Assembly: GCF_000416985.1 (NCBI RefSeq)
Contig: NZ_ATDL01000022.1
Coordinates: 248,001-312,000, forward strand
DNA: 64,000 nucleotides
Source: Sphingobacterium paucimobilis HER1398
GTDB lineage: Bacteria > Bacteroidota > Bacteroidia > Sphingobacteriales > Sphingobacteriaceae
Direction: 5' to 3'
Part shown: piece by piece, positions 36,982 to 45,810 of the stretch
Numbering within the stretch: the first letter of the stretch is position 1
How the letters are laid out: each line of letters opens with the position of its first letter
The notes under the pieces: generated by a model
The model's database searches: none
Told to the model about the DNA's origin: nothing
Seen by the model: only the letters and a program-made list of their open reading frames with translations
Position numbers and translations under genes: made by a program

Positions 36982-37029
36982 ATATCTTATTTAGCGCAGG
37001 TGCCGATATAATCCAATATTACTTGTTTC

Positions 37030-37210
37030 ACATGCTATGAAGAAACATCCTTCGGGTATGCTATAGGGAGGTAATTTAGAATTTTAAAATAGGATGAAGT
37101 GCGAGTTCTATACCTAGAATTGCAATAAATACAAAAAAACAAACCCGGCAATAAAAAAACGTTATTAAGATTAATAGAATATGTAAGGTAGAGTCATCGC
37201 CCATGCTCGA
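37030..37210. mobile_element. fragments of related group II introns
   Basis: TAGAGTCATCGCCCATGC at 37189-37206 matches the intact intron's 5' region (36921-36938) at 17 of 18 bases in the same orientation. GAAGAAACATCC at 37039-37050 matches the intron interior (36627-36638) exactly but in opposite orientation. The intervening bases are unlike the intron. The gap 36982-37360 holds no gene. Confidence 0.4.
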
Positions 37211-37360
37211 ATATTTAGTTTATTATCACAATCCAGCTTATGTCTCTAAAGTAAACAAAAAGCACCAAATACAAAAAGCATTTATTAGCTATCCTGGATA
37301 ATTCGGTGACAGAAGCTGGATTGAACAATAATAGCGTGACGATATACTATACCTACGATT

Positions 37361-37867
37361 TTATCGCTGATAATAAACGACTATGCTTGCCTTGGCGAGT
37401 GTTTGATTCCAAAGGTTGAATCCTACAATAGCTGGATTTATATTTTCGTCAAGTCCTATTTTTTCTGTTTTCAGGGCATGGACGGTTATTATATATTGAT
37501 GAAATCCGTGTCCTACTGGTGGACAGGGCCCTCCAAATCCCTTGATACCATAATCGGTCAGGCTTTGGATAGCTCCCTTTGGCGCTAAATCGAGTGTTGT
37601 ATTTCCGGCGTTCGTTACCAGTTCGTTGACACTGGCCGGAATATCGAACACGACCCAATGCCAAAACCCGCTTCCCGTGGGCGCATCAGGATCGTACATG
37701 GTGACAGCAAAGCTCTTGGTTCCTTCGGGGGCATTTTCCCAAGCCAACTGAGGTGATATATTGTCTCCTGAGCCACCAAACCCGTTGAATTCCTGCGTCT
37801 TTGTTGCCTGCCCACCCACGTCTGTGCTCGTGAGGGTGAATGTGTGTTGTCCGTTTGCTTGTTTCAT
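37361..37867 (-). CDS. YbhB/YbcL-family (PEBP) protein
   Basis: 168 residues, the normal size of bacterial PEBP proteins. Ligand-pocket signatures are SPQLAWENAPEGTKSFAVTM, YDPDAPTGSGFWHWVVFDIP and GPCPPVGHGFHQYIITVHAL. There is no signal peptide, so it is cytoplasmic. The family is related to the Raf kinase inhibitor fold; in bacteria its role is unknown. An AraC regulator precedes it, 91 bp away in the same direction, and may regulate it. Confidence 0.92.
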   Translation of the reverse strand: MKQANGQHTFTLTSTDVGGQATKTQEFNGFGGSGDNISPQLAWENAPEGTKSFAVTMYDPDAPTGSGFWHWVVFDIPASVNELVTNAGNTTLDLAPKGAIQSLTDYGIKGFGGPCPPVGHGFHQYIITVHALKTEKIGLDENINPAIVGFNLWNQTLAKASIVVYYQR

Positions 37868-37958
37868 TTTATTACGATTTTAAATTTTAAGCAAATCTAG
37901 CTAGTGTATCGTCAACAAAACCTTGAAAACCGTTCAAAAACTATCGCAAAAAGTTCAA

Positions 37959-38792
37959 TTATTTATGGTGTTGCTTGGGTGTAACTCCATACTTAGCTTT
38001 ATAGGCGTGGATAAAGCTAGATAGATTTTCATATCCGACTTCTACATATATCTCCGACGAAATCTTTTGTTGGTGCTGAAGCAAATAATGTGCATGTTCT
38101 AGTCTTTTATTTTGAAACCATTTAATGGGCGATTCGGCGTAGTGCTTCTCAAATTCTCTTTTGAAAGTAGAAGTGCTCATATTACACAGAAAGGCCAGCT
38201 CTTTTAGTGTCAATCGGCTCAATTGATTGCTTTCTACGGTACGTATAAATCGCTGTGTCACATCGTCATTTTTTTCTACTAATGCATATAGAAAATCAGG
38301 CCCGTATAACTCGACCAGATACCACATAATCTCTCTAAACTTGATTTCAAGCAACCTGTGCTGGGTATCTTCTGAAAGCATAGCGATATCCAGTAAGCTC
38401 TGTACAAAGCGTAGGATAAATTCGTCATATTTGAAAGAAAAAACGGACGGATTGTCGCTCTGCAGAGGTTTGCTAAAACCACCATCTCTGATAAATCTCG
38501 CTAGTGATTCATTGTTGAAAAACAACAGTAAACTTCTGTAATTATTTACCTCCGAAAGTCTCTCGGTCATCAGACAATGTCCATTCCGCATGATAATGAA
38601 CTTGGAATGATCTATCGATAGTGCTGAATTATTAAACAGAACTTCTTTCTTCCCCTCGATCAAAAAACTAATCGTATTTTGATTCAGCACGATCTGTTGT
38701 CTGGACATCTCTCTGGAACTGTGGTAATCGAAAATCTGAACGGGATGACCGTTTTCTATATTCAGGGCGTCAGGTAGCGTAATCGTCTTCAT
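37959..38792 (-). CDS. AraC-family transcriptional regulator
   Basis: 277 residues from the ATG at 38792 (MKTITLPDALNIENGHPVQI); the frame extends to 38861 but that part looks untranslated. The sensor part has IEGKKEVLFNNSALSIDHSK; the C-terminal HTH (about 180-277) has LAFLCNMSTSTFKREFEKHY and VGYENLSSFIHAYKAKYGVT followed by P-KQHHK. It is of the ExsA-like N-terminal type. The adjacent PEBP gene is a likely target. Confidence 0.87.
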   Translation of the reverse strand: MKTITLPDALNIENGHPVQIFDYHSSREMSRQQIVLNQNTISFLIEGKKEVLFNNSALSIDHSKFIIMRNGHCLMTERLSEVNNYRSLLLFFNNESLARFIRDGGFSKPLQSDNPSVFSFKYDEFILRFVQSLLDIAMLSEDTQHRLLEIKFREIMWYLVELYGPDFLYALVEKNDDVTQRFIRTVESNQLSRLTLKELAFLCNMSTSTFKREFEKHYAESPIKWFQNKRLEHAHYLLQHQQKISSEIYVEVGYENLSSFIHAYKAKYGVTPKQHHK

Positions 38793-38938
38793 CAGTACCG
38801 ACAAGATAAGATGATATCTTAAAAAAACCATAAAAACATTCCTAAAATCTGAAAGAATCATGCTGATCTAAAGAGTGACGAAAATGATAGTTTTTTATAT
38901 AGGTACAGAAACAGCAATCGTAGCAAATATATTTTAGT

Positions 38939-38946
38939 TAACTTTG
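38939..38946 (+). promoter_or_regulatory. -7 element of the DEAD-box gene
   Basis: TAACTTTG fits TAnnTTTG exactly and lies 30 bp before the GTG start at 38976. The -33 box is not clear. Confidence 0.35.
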
Positions 38947-38975
38947 CTGTTTCATATTCATTTAACAATTCAACA

Positions 38976-40250
38976 GTGTCCTTAGATAAATTAAAGCTCA
39001 GTAAACGTCTTCATAGATCCATGAATGATCTAGGGTATTTTACAGCAAAAGAATTTCAACTACAAGCGCTATCCCGTATCATCGGTGGACATAGTATTAT
39101 TGGTATCGCACCTGAAGGTGCGGGCAAAACGACCACGTATGTACTGGGGGTATTGATGCGCTTGAAATATACACGTGACGAAGCTCCTAAGGTATTGGTA
39201 TTGGCACCGAACGAGGAGCGTGTCAACGAGATCGTAGATCGGTTTAAAACCGTAAGCGCAAATAAAGATCTTTATATCATGGGCCTCAAAGCAAGTGGTA
39301 GTACGGAAGATGAAATCATAGATTTGGTACGCGGGGTAGATATCGTGGTGGCCACACCTAACCGCGCACGAGCTATATACCTCAAATTAGGCCTTAATTT
39401 AAACCGTATTCAGACATTTATCATTGATGATGCTGAGGAAATCGTAAAACAGGGTATGTCGACTCCCGTAAGAGAGTTGGCACAGAGTTGTGGCAAGGTG
39501 CAATACTTGGCTTTCAGCACAGTGGAACATGATAAGCTGCATCACATGATCGATGATTTCATGTCACTAGCTACTGTCGTGGAGGTCGATGAACTGAGCG
39601 GGAAGACTGCAGAGACACACGAGCTCATGCTGTACCATGTTCCCAATTTCACGACGAAGGTCAACTTACTCAATCTCCTGATGCGCGATGAAGAGGTTTT
39701 TGATAAAGTAGTTGTATTTGTCAATAGCCGCCTGACAGCGCAAAAACTAAGTCAGAGCTTGCACGCTAAAAAAGGAGAAGTCACGGTATTGAATCCTTTT
39801 TTCCATGACGATGCTGGTATTGACAATATCGATGATTTCAAGCAGATACCGGAATGTCGGATCCTGATCGTTGCCAATGAAGGTACCACGTCTATTGATC
39901 TGAGTGGAATTCCATTTATATTCCATTTTGAGATCCCTGAAAGTGGAGATGTCTTTATGGAGCATGTCGCGAAGACCAATGAGGAAGATGTGATCGCTAT
40001 CACATTTGCTACTGATCTGGAACTTCCAGAGGTCAAAAAACTGGAACAATCTCTAGGGGAGAAAATACCTGTTGTGCCGCTTCCGGATGATCTTACCATC
40101 TATAGACCATCGAACGCACCAAAGAGTAAACCCGCGATAGATGAGTCCCAGGGAGGAGCTTTTCATCAGAAAAAAGAAAGTAACAGCAAGACATACAATT
40201 ATGGTGGTGGCGCAAAAGCCAAAATGACCATGAAGAACAAAAAAAGGTAG
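38976..40250 (+). CDS. degenerate DEAD-box RNA helicase-like protein
   Basis: 424 residues from a GTG start. Walker A APEGAGKT (45-52) and a Q-motif-like FTAKEFQLQAL are present, as are APNEERV, ATPNRARAI and VVFVNSRLTA. Motif II reads DDAE (151-154) instead of DEAD, motif III is FST, and the HRxGRxGR motif VI with its arginine finger is missing after FHFEIPESGDVFMEHVA. ATP hydrolysis is therefore questionable; RNA binding may persist through the basic glycine-rich tail (GGGAKAKMTMKNKKR). Its stop lies inside a bidirectional terminator. Confidence 0.8.
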   Translation: MSLDKLKLSKRLHRSMNDLGYFTAKEFQLQALSRIIGGHSIIGIAPEGAGKTTTYVLGVLMRLKYTRDEAPKVLVLAPNEERVNEIVDRFKTVSANKDLYIMGLKASGSTEDEIIDLVRGVDIVVATPNRARAIYLKLGLNLNRIQTFIIDDAEEIVKQGMSTPVRELAQSCGKVQYLAFSTVEHDKLHHMIDDFMSLATVVEVDELSGKTAETHELMLYHVPNFTTKVNLLNLLMRDEEVFDKVVVFVNSRLTAQKLSQSLHAKKGEVTVLNPFFHDDAGIDNIDDFKQIPECRILIVANEGTTSIDLSGIPFIFHFEIPESGDVFMEHVAKTNEEDVIAITFATDLELPEVKKLEQSLGEKIPVVPLPDDLTIYRPSNAPKSKPAIDESQGGAFHQKKESNSKTYNYGGGAKAKMTMKNKKR

Positions 40251-40270
40251 GCTTTTGCCTACCTTTTTTT
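40239..40270. terminator. bidirectional terminator
   Basis: GGTAGGC (40246-40252) pairs with GCCTACC (40257-40263) around TTTT, flanked by seven A on the left and seven T on the right. It serves both the helicase-like gene and the convergent DinB-like gene. Confidence 0.88.
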
Positions 40271-40798
40271 GTTCCTTCCGACGCGGAACTTGTCCGCGTT
40301 ATAGGATTCAGATTGTCCTTTGGGGATCGATAAGGACTGCCATCTCAAATCACAAAGCATTTTTCCGATGTATACAATCTGGCCCACGTGATAGGGATAG
40401 TGCGCCAATTGTCGATTGATAGCTTCCAGGACGCTGTGTTCTTGATTCCTGATATAAACGGTCTTGGATAAATCATCCGCAGTCAGTGAATGGAGTACCT
40501 CAAAAAGACATTGCCACCCTTCATTCCACTTTTCCAACAGCTCTTTCTTCGTCGTAATGGCACTGTCAAATTCGGAGTCTCTGTTTCTCCATTCTTTTTC
40601 GCCATCTGATGTTAAAAAATCGGTCCATCTGCTGTTCATATTTCCCGAGAGGTGCTTTACTATGGTTGCAATACTATTGCTCTCCCCATTAGTTTGATAA
40701 AACAACTGTTCGTCACTTAATTGGTCAAATGTTTTTTCGGCCAACAGTTTATAATACTCAAACTGTTTAATGGCACTCGAAAGATAGTTCATTTCCAT
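40259..40798 (-). CDS. DUF1572/DinB-like protein
   Basis: 179 residues from the ATG at 40798 (MEMNYLSSAIKQFEYY); a longer frame to 40870 is unlikely to be translated. The four-helix DinB/YfiT pattern has metal-site histidines at VKHLSGN and AHYPYHVGQIVYIGK. Known relatives bind a divalent metal and act as thiol-dependent S-transferases or stay uncharacterised. It is a single gene. Confidence 0.82.
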   Translation of the reverse strand: MEMNYLSSAIKQFEYYKLLAEKTFDQLSDEQLFYQTNGESNSIATIVKHLSGNMNSRWTDFLTSDGEKEWRNRDSEFDSAITTKKELLEKWNEGWQCLFEVLHSLTADDLSKTVYIRNQEHSVLEAINRQLAHYPYHVGQIVYIGKMLCDLRWQSLSIPKGQSESYNADKFRVGRNKKR

Positions 40799-41015
40799 AT
40801 CCTGGTTACTTGAATTAAAACCGTATAGTGTATTTCGAATATATGTATTTTCGTTAAAAATAACCAGCATTTCTTAGATAGGCTGATCTGTCATGGTGCT
40901 TGATTTCAAAAGGTAGTATGGTAGAGCTCCAGGAGAATTCAGGTAATAAAATGTCCCAAAGCCGATCAAGCGGCGGTATCGTTATATACGATTTCTTCTG
41001 TTTTAATAGTTGCTT

Positions 41016-41612
41016 CTATTTACGGATCAAATGGATTCCTGTGGCGAGTCCGCTTCCGAGCAGCGCTCCTGCCGCTATATCGGAAGGATAGTGCACACCG
41101 AGGTACATTCTCGAATAGGCTACACTGGAGGACCACACCAGCGAAGGTGCAATAACGTACCACTTGGGATAGGATTGTGAAAGGGAGACTGCCGTAGAAA
41201 AAGCAGACGATGTATGGCCTGATGGGAAGGAATATCCGCTAGCTTGGGTCACTGCTACAAAATTGTTATACTTCCGAAAGGGTCGCGCCCGTTTAAAAAT
41301 TTGCTTGAGTCCATAATTGACCACCGCAGTAATCGCTGTACTGGTGCCTATATATACGGCATTCTGACGCATGGTCTTATCGTCACTGATAGCCCCGGCA
41401 GCGAACAGGCCGATGGGAACTCCGATATTTACATAGTTGTTGGCATCGGAAATAGTTCGAAATACCTGGTGCTGTATCTCGGTACGTGTACGAGCAATAT
41501 GCCTCAAGGTCTTAATATCAAAATTTTCCTGCGGTAAAACCTCCTGCCCAACTGCTTGTGAAAAACAGGACAGTCCACAAAAAAACAGCAAAAAATTCCT
41601 CATCCAAAGCAT
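41016..41612 (-). CDS. secreted PAP2-family phosphatase
   Basis: 198 residues with a signal peptide (1-22, ending AVGQ). The three phosphatase motifs are complete: KQIFKRARP (103-111), PSGHTSSAF (130-138) and SRMYLGVHYPSD (167-178), giving the catalytic His132 and His174. Such enzymes remove phosphate from lipid phosphates such as undecaprenyl pyrophosphate or phosphatidic acid at the outer face of the inner membrane or in the periplasm. It is a single gene. Confidence 0.9.
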   Translation of the reverse strand: MLWMRNFLLFFCGLSCFSQAVGQEVLPQENFDIKTLRHIARTRTEIQHQVFRTISDANNYVNIGVPIGLFAAGAISDDKTMRQNAVYIGTSTAITAVVNYGLKQIFKRARPFRKYNNFVAVTQASGYSFPSGHTSSAFSTAVSLSQSYPKWYVIAPSLVWSSSVAYSRMYLGVHYPSDIAAGALLGSGLATGIHLIRK

Positions 41613-41832
41613 AAGCGACTATATTAGAATTGAAATATAAACATTTATTGGCAAACATACTAAAAAAGGAAATCATCCCCGCGGCAGCGGCCTCACTGTG
41701 TCTAGGACTACCGCATGTGGGTTCACCAGCAGACGCAAGCCAACAATAGTGAAATAATGATGGGATATTGATACATTATTTTGCACAAAAGACAATTACT
41801 TCCTGTAGCTTTGCAGCTCAAACTTCTTTGCT

Positions 41833-42237
41833 ATGCCCTATCAGAATGTATTTGTTGAATTTTGTGAACAGATAAAGTCAAGTATCGATCAAGGAACTTT
41901 TGCCAAATTAACTTTTGCCAAAACAATGGGCGATACGGAGCTTAAAAATATTTATGTGCAACTCCGCCATCTAGAGAATGGTGCTTATGACTTTGCGTTA
42001 AACCTGAGGTATAAGACGGAAGAAATTGAACAGTTCTATCCGGCTGAGGAGGTCTTCACGGCCTTAGGTACCTACATAAGAAATCCCTTTACGAGTGTAG
42101 TCTTATTTACCACGGAAATGGACCTTACATTCAAAGTGAATAAAAAAGGTGCCGGCAGCCTGATTGAACAGGATCCTACATTTAAACATGCTTCGCCTGC
42201 TATGCTGGAAATAGGCAAACGTAATCCAGCACACTGA
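41833..42237 (+). CDS. hypothetical protein resembling a methyltransferase N-terminal domain
   Basis: 134 residues, no signal peptide. The pattern FVEFCEQIKSSIDQGTFAKL, LNLRYKTEEIEQFYPAEEVF and FKVNKKGAGSLIEQDPTFKH resembles the N-terminal domain seen before some Bacteroidota SAM-dependent methyltransferases, as recalled rather than searched. The methyltransferase half is missing here, and the sequence after the stop shows no continuation. It could be a standalone domain or a truncated gene. Confidence 0.5.
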   Translation: MPYQNVFVEFCEQIKSSIDQGTFAKLTFAKTMGDTELKNIYVQLRHLENGAYDFALNLRYKTEEIEQFYPAEEVFTALGTYIRNPFTSVVLFTTEMDLTFKVNKKGAGSLIEQDPTFKHASPAMLEIGKRNPAH

Positions 42238-42307
42238 TCTACTAACAAATGCTGTTGTAGCCCCGTACTGTCTTTAGAAGATGCTAAGCCAAGATGAGTA
42301 AGATCGC

Positions 42308-42577
42308 TTACTCGTCTTCTTCCAGGTACACACTGTGAACGACAAATTTGATTTTTTTGTTTGGCAGAAGCATATCATCCACATCTTCGGAATCTATGGG
42401 ATAAAGGGTGTCATGCCCTCCGCCATCTAAAAGTTCAGAATCGGGTATAAGCTCATAAAAAGTGGTACCATCAATGTTGGACAATTCTTCCACCTTAATA
42501 TAAGACACATCTTGGCTAGTCCACATAGACAGTATCTCTCTCGTGAATAATTGGTAGGGACTTTCTTTTTCTGACAT
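42308..42577 (-). CDS. hypothetical acidic protein, 89 residues
   Basis: Begins MSEKESPYQLFTREILSMWT and ends VVHSVYLEEDE; many Asp and Glu residues, no membrane segment and no known motif. The gene is bounded by its own ATG and lies between two rightward genes. Function unknown. Confidence 0.5.
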   Translation of the reverse strand: MSEKESPYQLFTREILSMWTSQDVSYIKVEELSNIDGTTFYELIPDSELLDGGGHDTLYPIDSEDVDDMLLPNKKIKFVVHSVYLEEDE

Positions 42578-42727
42578 GGCGCAAGTTACTAAAAAGACAG
42601 CTTATTATTTTAAATAGCTCACTTATGAAGTATATTAAATATACATCGGAATGCTAAGGTCATTAAAACTAAAACGAGCAGTGATAAGAGCTAGAGCCAA
42701 CACTCTTTTTTATTATAGTAATTTTCT

Positions 42728-42755
42728 TTTGTAAACTTTGATATTGCTAAATTTG
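42728..42755 (+). promoter_or_regulatory. promoter of the GNAT gene
   Basis: TTTG (42728-42731) and TAAATTTG (42748-42755) match the phylum consensus with a 16-bp spacer. The transcript would begin just before an ATG at 42763 that opens a 29-codon frame (42763-42852) ahead of the acetyltransferase start. Confidence 0.45.
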
Positions 42756-42907
42756 CACGAAAATGAACACGTTCCCCGCCATTGTCTTCGTAATGGTCAC
42801 CAGCATAGAAACACGAACAATGGAAAGGGACAACATAGACTGGAGGAAGTAAGGTGTACGGGAGAATAGATAATCCCAATGACATCGAACAGTTAAAAAC
42901 AACAAAC

Positions 42908-43414
42908 ATGAAAAAAAGTAAGATTGTATATAGTAAATACACATCTTCTGACTTTGGAAGTTTCGAAACCTTGGTCTATAACGACGATGTAATGCGTTAT
43001 ATTTCGGGCAGCGCACTTACGACGCCTCAAGCGAGGGATAAATTTGATTCCATTTTAGCGATTAACGATCAGGAAGAACTTCTTGGCTATTTCAAAGTCT
43101 ATAACAGCGATAAGGAGTTTTTGGGAGACTGTAAGTTGGAACGCTGTAAGTATGATTCGAGGAAGTTGGAAATTGGCTACATCTTAAAAAAAAGCTATTG
43201 GGGTCAGGGTTATGGTACTCAGATCTGTGCGGCGATGCTCGCACTTGCGAAGAAGGTATCACCTGAAAAAGATATCCTAGGAATCATCGATCCTGATAAT
43301 ATAGCATCAAAGAAACTTCTTGAGAAATTCGGTTTTGAAAGTTATTTCATTGGTGTAGAAGATAATCTGCCGACAGAAAAACTTATCCTAAAAGCGCACA
43401 GTTCCGATCGTTAA
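42908..43414 (+). CDS. GNAT-family (RimJ/RimL-type) acetyltransferase
   Basis: 168 residues from the ATG at 42908 (MKKSKIVYSKYTSSDFGSF); an upstream in-frame ATG at 42854 is less likely. The acetyl-CoA loop is seen in YILKKSYWGQGYGTQICAAM, followed by IIDPDNIASKKLLEKFGFES. It transfers an acetyl group to an amine of an unknown small molecule or protein. It is a single gene with a possible leader peptide frame upstream. Confidence 0.85.
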   Translation: MKKSKIVYSKYTSSDFGSFETLVYNDDVMRYISGSALTTPQARDKFDSILAINDQEELLGYFKVYNSDKEFLGDCKLERCKYDSRKLEIGYILKKSYWGQGYGTQICAAMLALAKKVSPEKDILGIIDPDNIASKKLLEKFGFESYFIGVEDNLPTEKLILKAHSSDR

Positions 43415-43507
43415 AGTATCCGCAATATCAACGACCTAAGGCACTGTCAATAAAACCCAATCATACATAACGACATGTTTAGATACTACTACGGTTGGGC
43501 ACATCTG

Positions 43508-43789
43508 TCAACCTATAACCTCGTCGTGTATAAATACTTCTCCTATCAGCTCCTCATCGGTATTGTTGGCCAAAGCATCATCAATCAATAAAAAGTGCTT
43601 GCCAACAAGTGGTCCTGATATTTTAGAGATCTCTTCGCTATCCAATTCAAAAAAACGGGTGACATCAACGTAGTCGGGTATCCAAGTGGGATTGGTATCG
43701 GAAAGATAAGACGTAGAACGAAGAATATTATATCCCCTCCCCTTTAAATCTATCAATGTGCTAAAACTTAACTTTACAAATCCTATCAT
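43508..43789 (-). CDS. hypothetical protein, paralogue of the one at 45541
   Basis: 93 residues. Shares the pattern LKGRGYNIL, WIPDYVDVTR, SGPLVGKHFLLIDDAL and GEVFIHD with the protein at 45541-45810 (LKKKGYNIL, WFPERIDSTR, SQPTLLRIEEAL, GYIFIAT). No signal peptide or known domain. Function unknown. Confidence 0.5.
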   Translation of the reverse strand: MIGFVKLSFSTLIDLKGRGYNILRSTSYLSDTNPTWIPDYVDVTRFFELDSEEISKISGPLVGKHFLLIDDALANNTDEELIGEVFIHDEVIG

Positions 43790-43965
43790 ATCCGTTTCTC
43801 TTTATATCCTGCGGCAGCCCCAAAAGATTTTTGCTTGCAGCACATACCTTATGGATCGATTACCAATCGTTATTTTTTGTAAGAGAACAACGGAACTGGA
43901 AAAATGTTCAATACCAAACTTAGCCAAACCTGTCTATGGTTCAGACCTAAGATCATAAATGACAA

Positions 43966-43989
43966 CGGTCTTCTTAAAAAAGAAGACCG
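43966..43989 (-). terminator. hairpin terminator of the FabH-like gene
   Basis: CGGTCTTCTT (43966-43975) pairs with 43980-43989 around AAAA. It lies 29 bp beyond the FabH-like gene stop. Confidence 0.6.
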
Positions 43990-44017
43990 CTGCTATATCT
44001 GTACCAATCTGTGGTAT

Positions 44018-45082
44018 TTACCAGCGATAGGTGATCGCATTGATGTTCATCCCCGCTCCCACGGAAGCAAACATAATCAAGTCTCCCTTATTGACTTTAA
44101 AATCTCCAATCTCTTTGTTCATCACTTGATGCAAGAGCGTAGGTATAGTCGCAACGGAACTATTCCCCATATGCGAGATATTCATGGGCATTACATTTTC
44201 TGGGAGCTCCGCTATATCGTATAGTTCAAAAAATCTTTTGACAATAGCCTCGTCCATTTTGTCATTGGCTTGATGTAAGAATATCATCTTGAGATCATGG
44301 ATGTCCTCACCACTCCGGTCAAAGCATTCTTTCATCGCCTGCGGTACATACTTAAGGGCATACTCATAGACCTTACGCCCTTTCATCTTTATAAATCGGG
44401 GTTCTTCCACTGCCCCACTATTCTCGCCAGCCGAAATGATGTAGTCTAGCTCGATTCCTGTATCCGACCTTACGGCCGTATTGATAATCCCAGAGCTGGA
44501 ACTGTTGTCAGCCTGTACTATACATGCTCCCGCACCGTCCGAAAATATCATGCTGTCACGATCTGAAGAATCCAATACCCTAGAAAGCGTATCTGTACCG
44601 ATCACCAAACATGTACGCACATCGCCACAACGTATAGCCATATCGGCTTGAATCAGCCCCTGTACCCATCCTGGACAACCAAAGATGATATCATAGGGGA
44701 TGCAGGAAGTACTTTGGATCTCCAGTTTATTTTTAATACGTGATGCTACCGAGGGAACCATGTCACGAGGTGCACCTGGATGATCCATTTCTCCATAATT
44801 GTGTGCAACAATGATCAAGTCTATGGATTCGCGGTCTATCCCAGACCTCTTAATTGCTTCTTCGGCTGCAAATGCTCCCATATCAGATGCTGAAATCCCT
44901 TGACGCGCATAACGCCGCTGTTCGATTCCGGTAATGGCCTTAAACTTGCGTATGATGGTCTCTGTAGATTGTTCTATCTTACTGCCATCATCCGTAAAAA
45001 AATCACTATTCAAAAAACAATGATTAGCAATTACCTCTGTCGGAATATAGGCTCCTGTACCTATTATTTTTGATCGAATCAT
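44018..45082 (-). CDS. 3-oxoacyl-ACP synthase III-like (FabH-type) condensing enzyme
   Basis: 354 residues, thiolase fold. The catalytic triad is visible: Cys136 in FGCPGWVQG, His270 in FLHQAN and Asn307 in MGNSSVATIP. KASIII enzymes condense an acyl-CoA with malonyl-ACP to start fatty-acid or specialised lipid chains. The protein is about 30 residues longer than housekeeping FabH and stands outside a fatty-acid gene cluster, so a special starter or other product is possible. Confidence 0.87.
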   Translation of the reverse strand: MIRSKIIGTGAYIPTEVIANHCFLNSDFFTDDGSKIEQSTETIIRKFKAITGIEQRRYARQGISASDMGAFAAEEAIKRSGIDRESIDLIIVAHNYGEMDHPGAPRDMVPSVASRIKNKLEIQSTSCIPYDIIFGCPGWVQGLIQADMAIRCGDVRTCLVIGTDTLSRVLDSSDRDSMIFSDGAGACIVQADNSSSSGIINTAVRSDTGIELDYIISAGENSGAVEEPRFIKMKGRKVYEYALKYVPQAMKECFDRSGEDIHDLKMIFLHQANDKMDEAIVKRFFELYDIAELPENVMPMNISHMGNSSVATIPTLLHQVMNKEIGDFKVNKGDLIMFASVGAGMNINAITYRW

Positions 45083-45212
45083 TTCTAATTTCTACAAACA
45101 TTTCAACTTTTGAAGATAATTCTCCTAAAAGCCCTTAATAATTACAATTTAGCAATAAATAACGATATTTATTTTGAATCAAACAAAACATATAACATAT
45201 TAAGAAAAGAAA

Positions 45213-45238
45213 AAGCCGTCCTAACGCGAACGGCTTTA
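45213..45238 (-). terminator. hairpin terminator of the cold-shock gene
   Basis: AAAGCCGT and ACGGCTTT pair around a ten-base loop 23 bp after the cold-shock gene stop; on the minus strand a run of T and C follows. Confidence 0.7.
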
Positions 45239-45260
45239 ACAATATATGCAAGAATAATCT

Positions 45261-45452
45261 TTAAATCAATTTTACATTTACTGCATTTGGACCTTTTTTA
45301 CCTTCTTGGATATCAAAAGATACGTGATCATTCTCGCGTACATTCTGAGTAAGTCCTGTAACGTGTACAAATACCTCGCTACTTCCATCATTCGGAGTAA
45401 TAAATCCGAAACCTTTGGATTCGTTAAAAAACTTTACAATACCTTCTTTCAT
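45261..45452 (-). CDS. cspA: cold-shock-domain protein
   Basis: 63 residues, a single cold-shock domain. RNP1 KGFGFI and RNP2 VFVHV are intact, with the usual start MKEGIVKFFNESKGFGFI. It binds single-stranded RNA and DNA as an RNA chaperone. A TAAATTTG element upstream gives a leader of about 60 nt, and a hairpin terminator follows, so it is a single-gene unit. Confidence 0.96.
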   Translation of the reverse strand: MKEGIVKFFNESKGFGFITPNDGSSEVFVHVTGLTQNVRENDHVSFDIQEGKKGPNAVNVKLI

Positions 45453-45519
45453 AGATAATTTAAAAAAACATAAATAATTAATTCCTTCATAAAGATATGA
45501 TAATTAATTTAACTCTAAG

Positions 45520-45527
45520 CAAATTTA
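45520..45527 (-). promoter_or_regulatory. -7 element of the cold-shock gene
   Basis: The minus strand reads TAAATTTG here, fitting TAnnTTTG, 67 bp before the cspA ATG. The -33 box is weak. Confidence 0.4.
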
Positions 45528-45540
45528 ACATAAAAAACAT

Positions 45541-45810
45541 TTAAGTAGCGATAAAAATATAGCCTTCCACTTCTTCCTCTTCTTTTACTTTTTCCAATGC
45601 CTCTTCTATTCGTAACAAAGTCGGCTGGCTGAGCGGCGGTTCATAGCCGAGATTATTGAGGTATCTCATATATCCTCTGGTACTGTCTATACGCTCCGGA
45701 AACCAATAGATTACAGAATCGATCACTTCATTATTAGAGGTCAGAATATTATATCCCTTCTTCTTTAAATACATTAATACCCCTCGGGTCACTTTTTCAA
45801 ATTTCACCAT
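45541..45810 (-). CDS. hypothetical protein, paralogue of the one at 43508
   Basis: 89 residues, acidic C-terminal half (EEALEKVKEEEEVEGYIF). Conserved with the 43508 protein at GYNIL, W(F/I)P...DxTR and the terminal (Y/V)FI. No known domain and no export signal. It lies directly upstream of cspA in the same direction but cspA has its own promoter element. Confidence 0.5.
   Translation of the reverse strand: MVKFEKVTRGVLMYLKKKGYNILTSNNEVIDSVIYWFPERIDSTRGYMRYLNNLGYEPPLSQPTLLRIEEALEKVKEEEEVEGYIFIAT

Noticed and set aside
38793..38861. N-terminal extension of the second AraC regulator
   Set aside because: The 23 extra residues are hydrophobic and precede a normal ATG start with family-like sequence.
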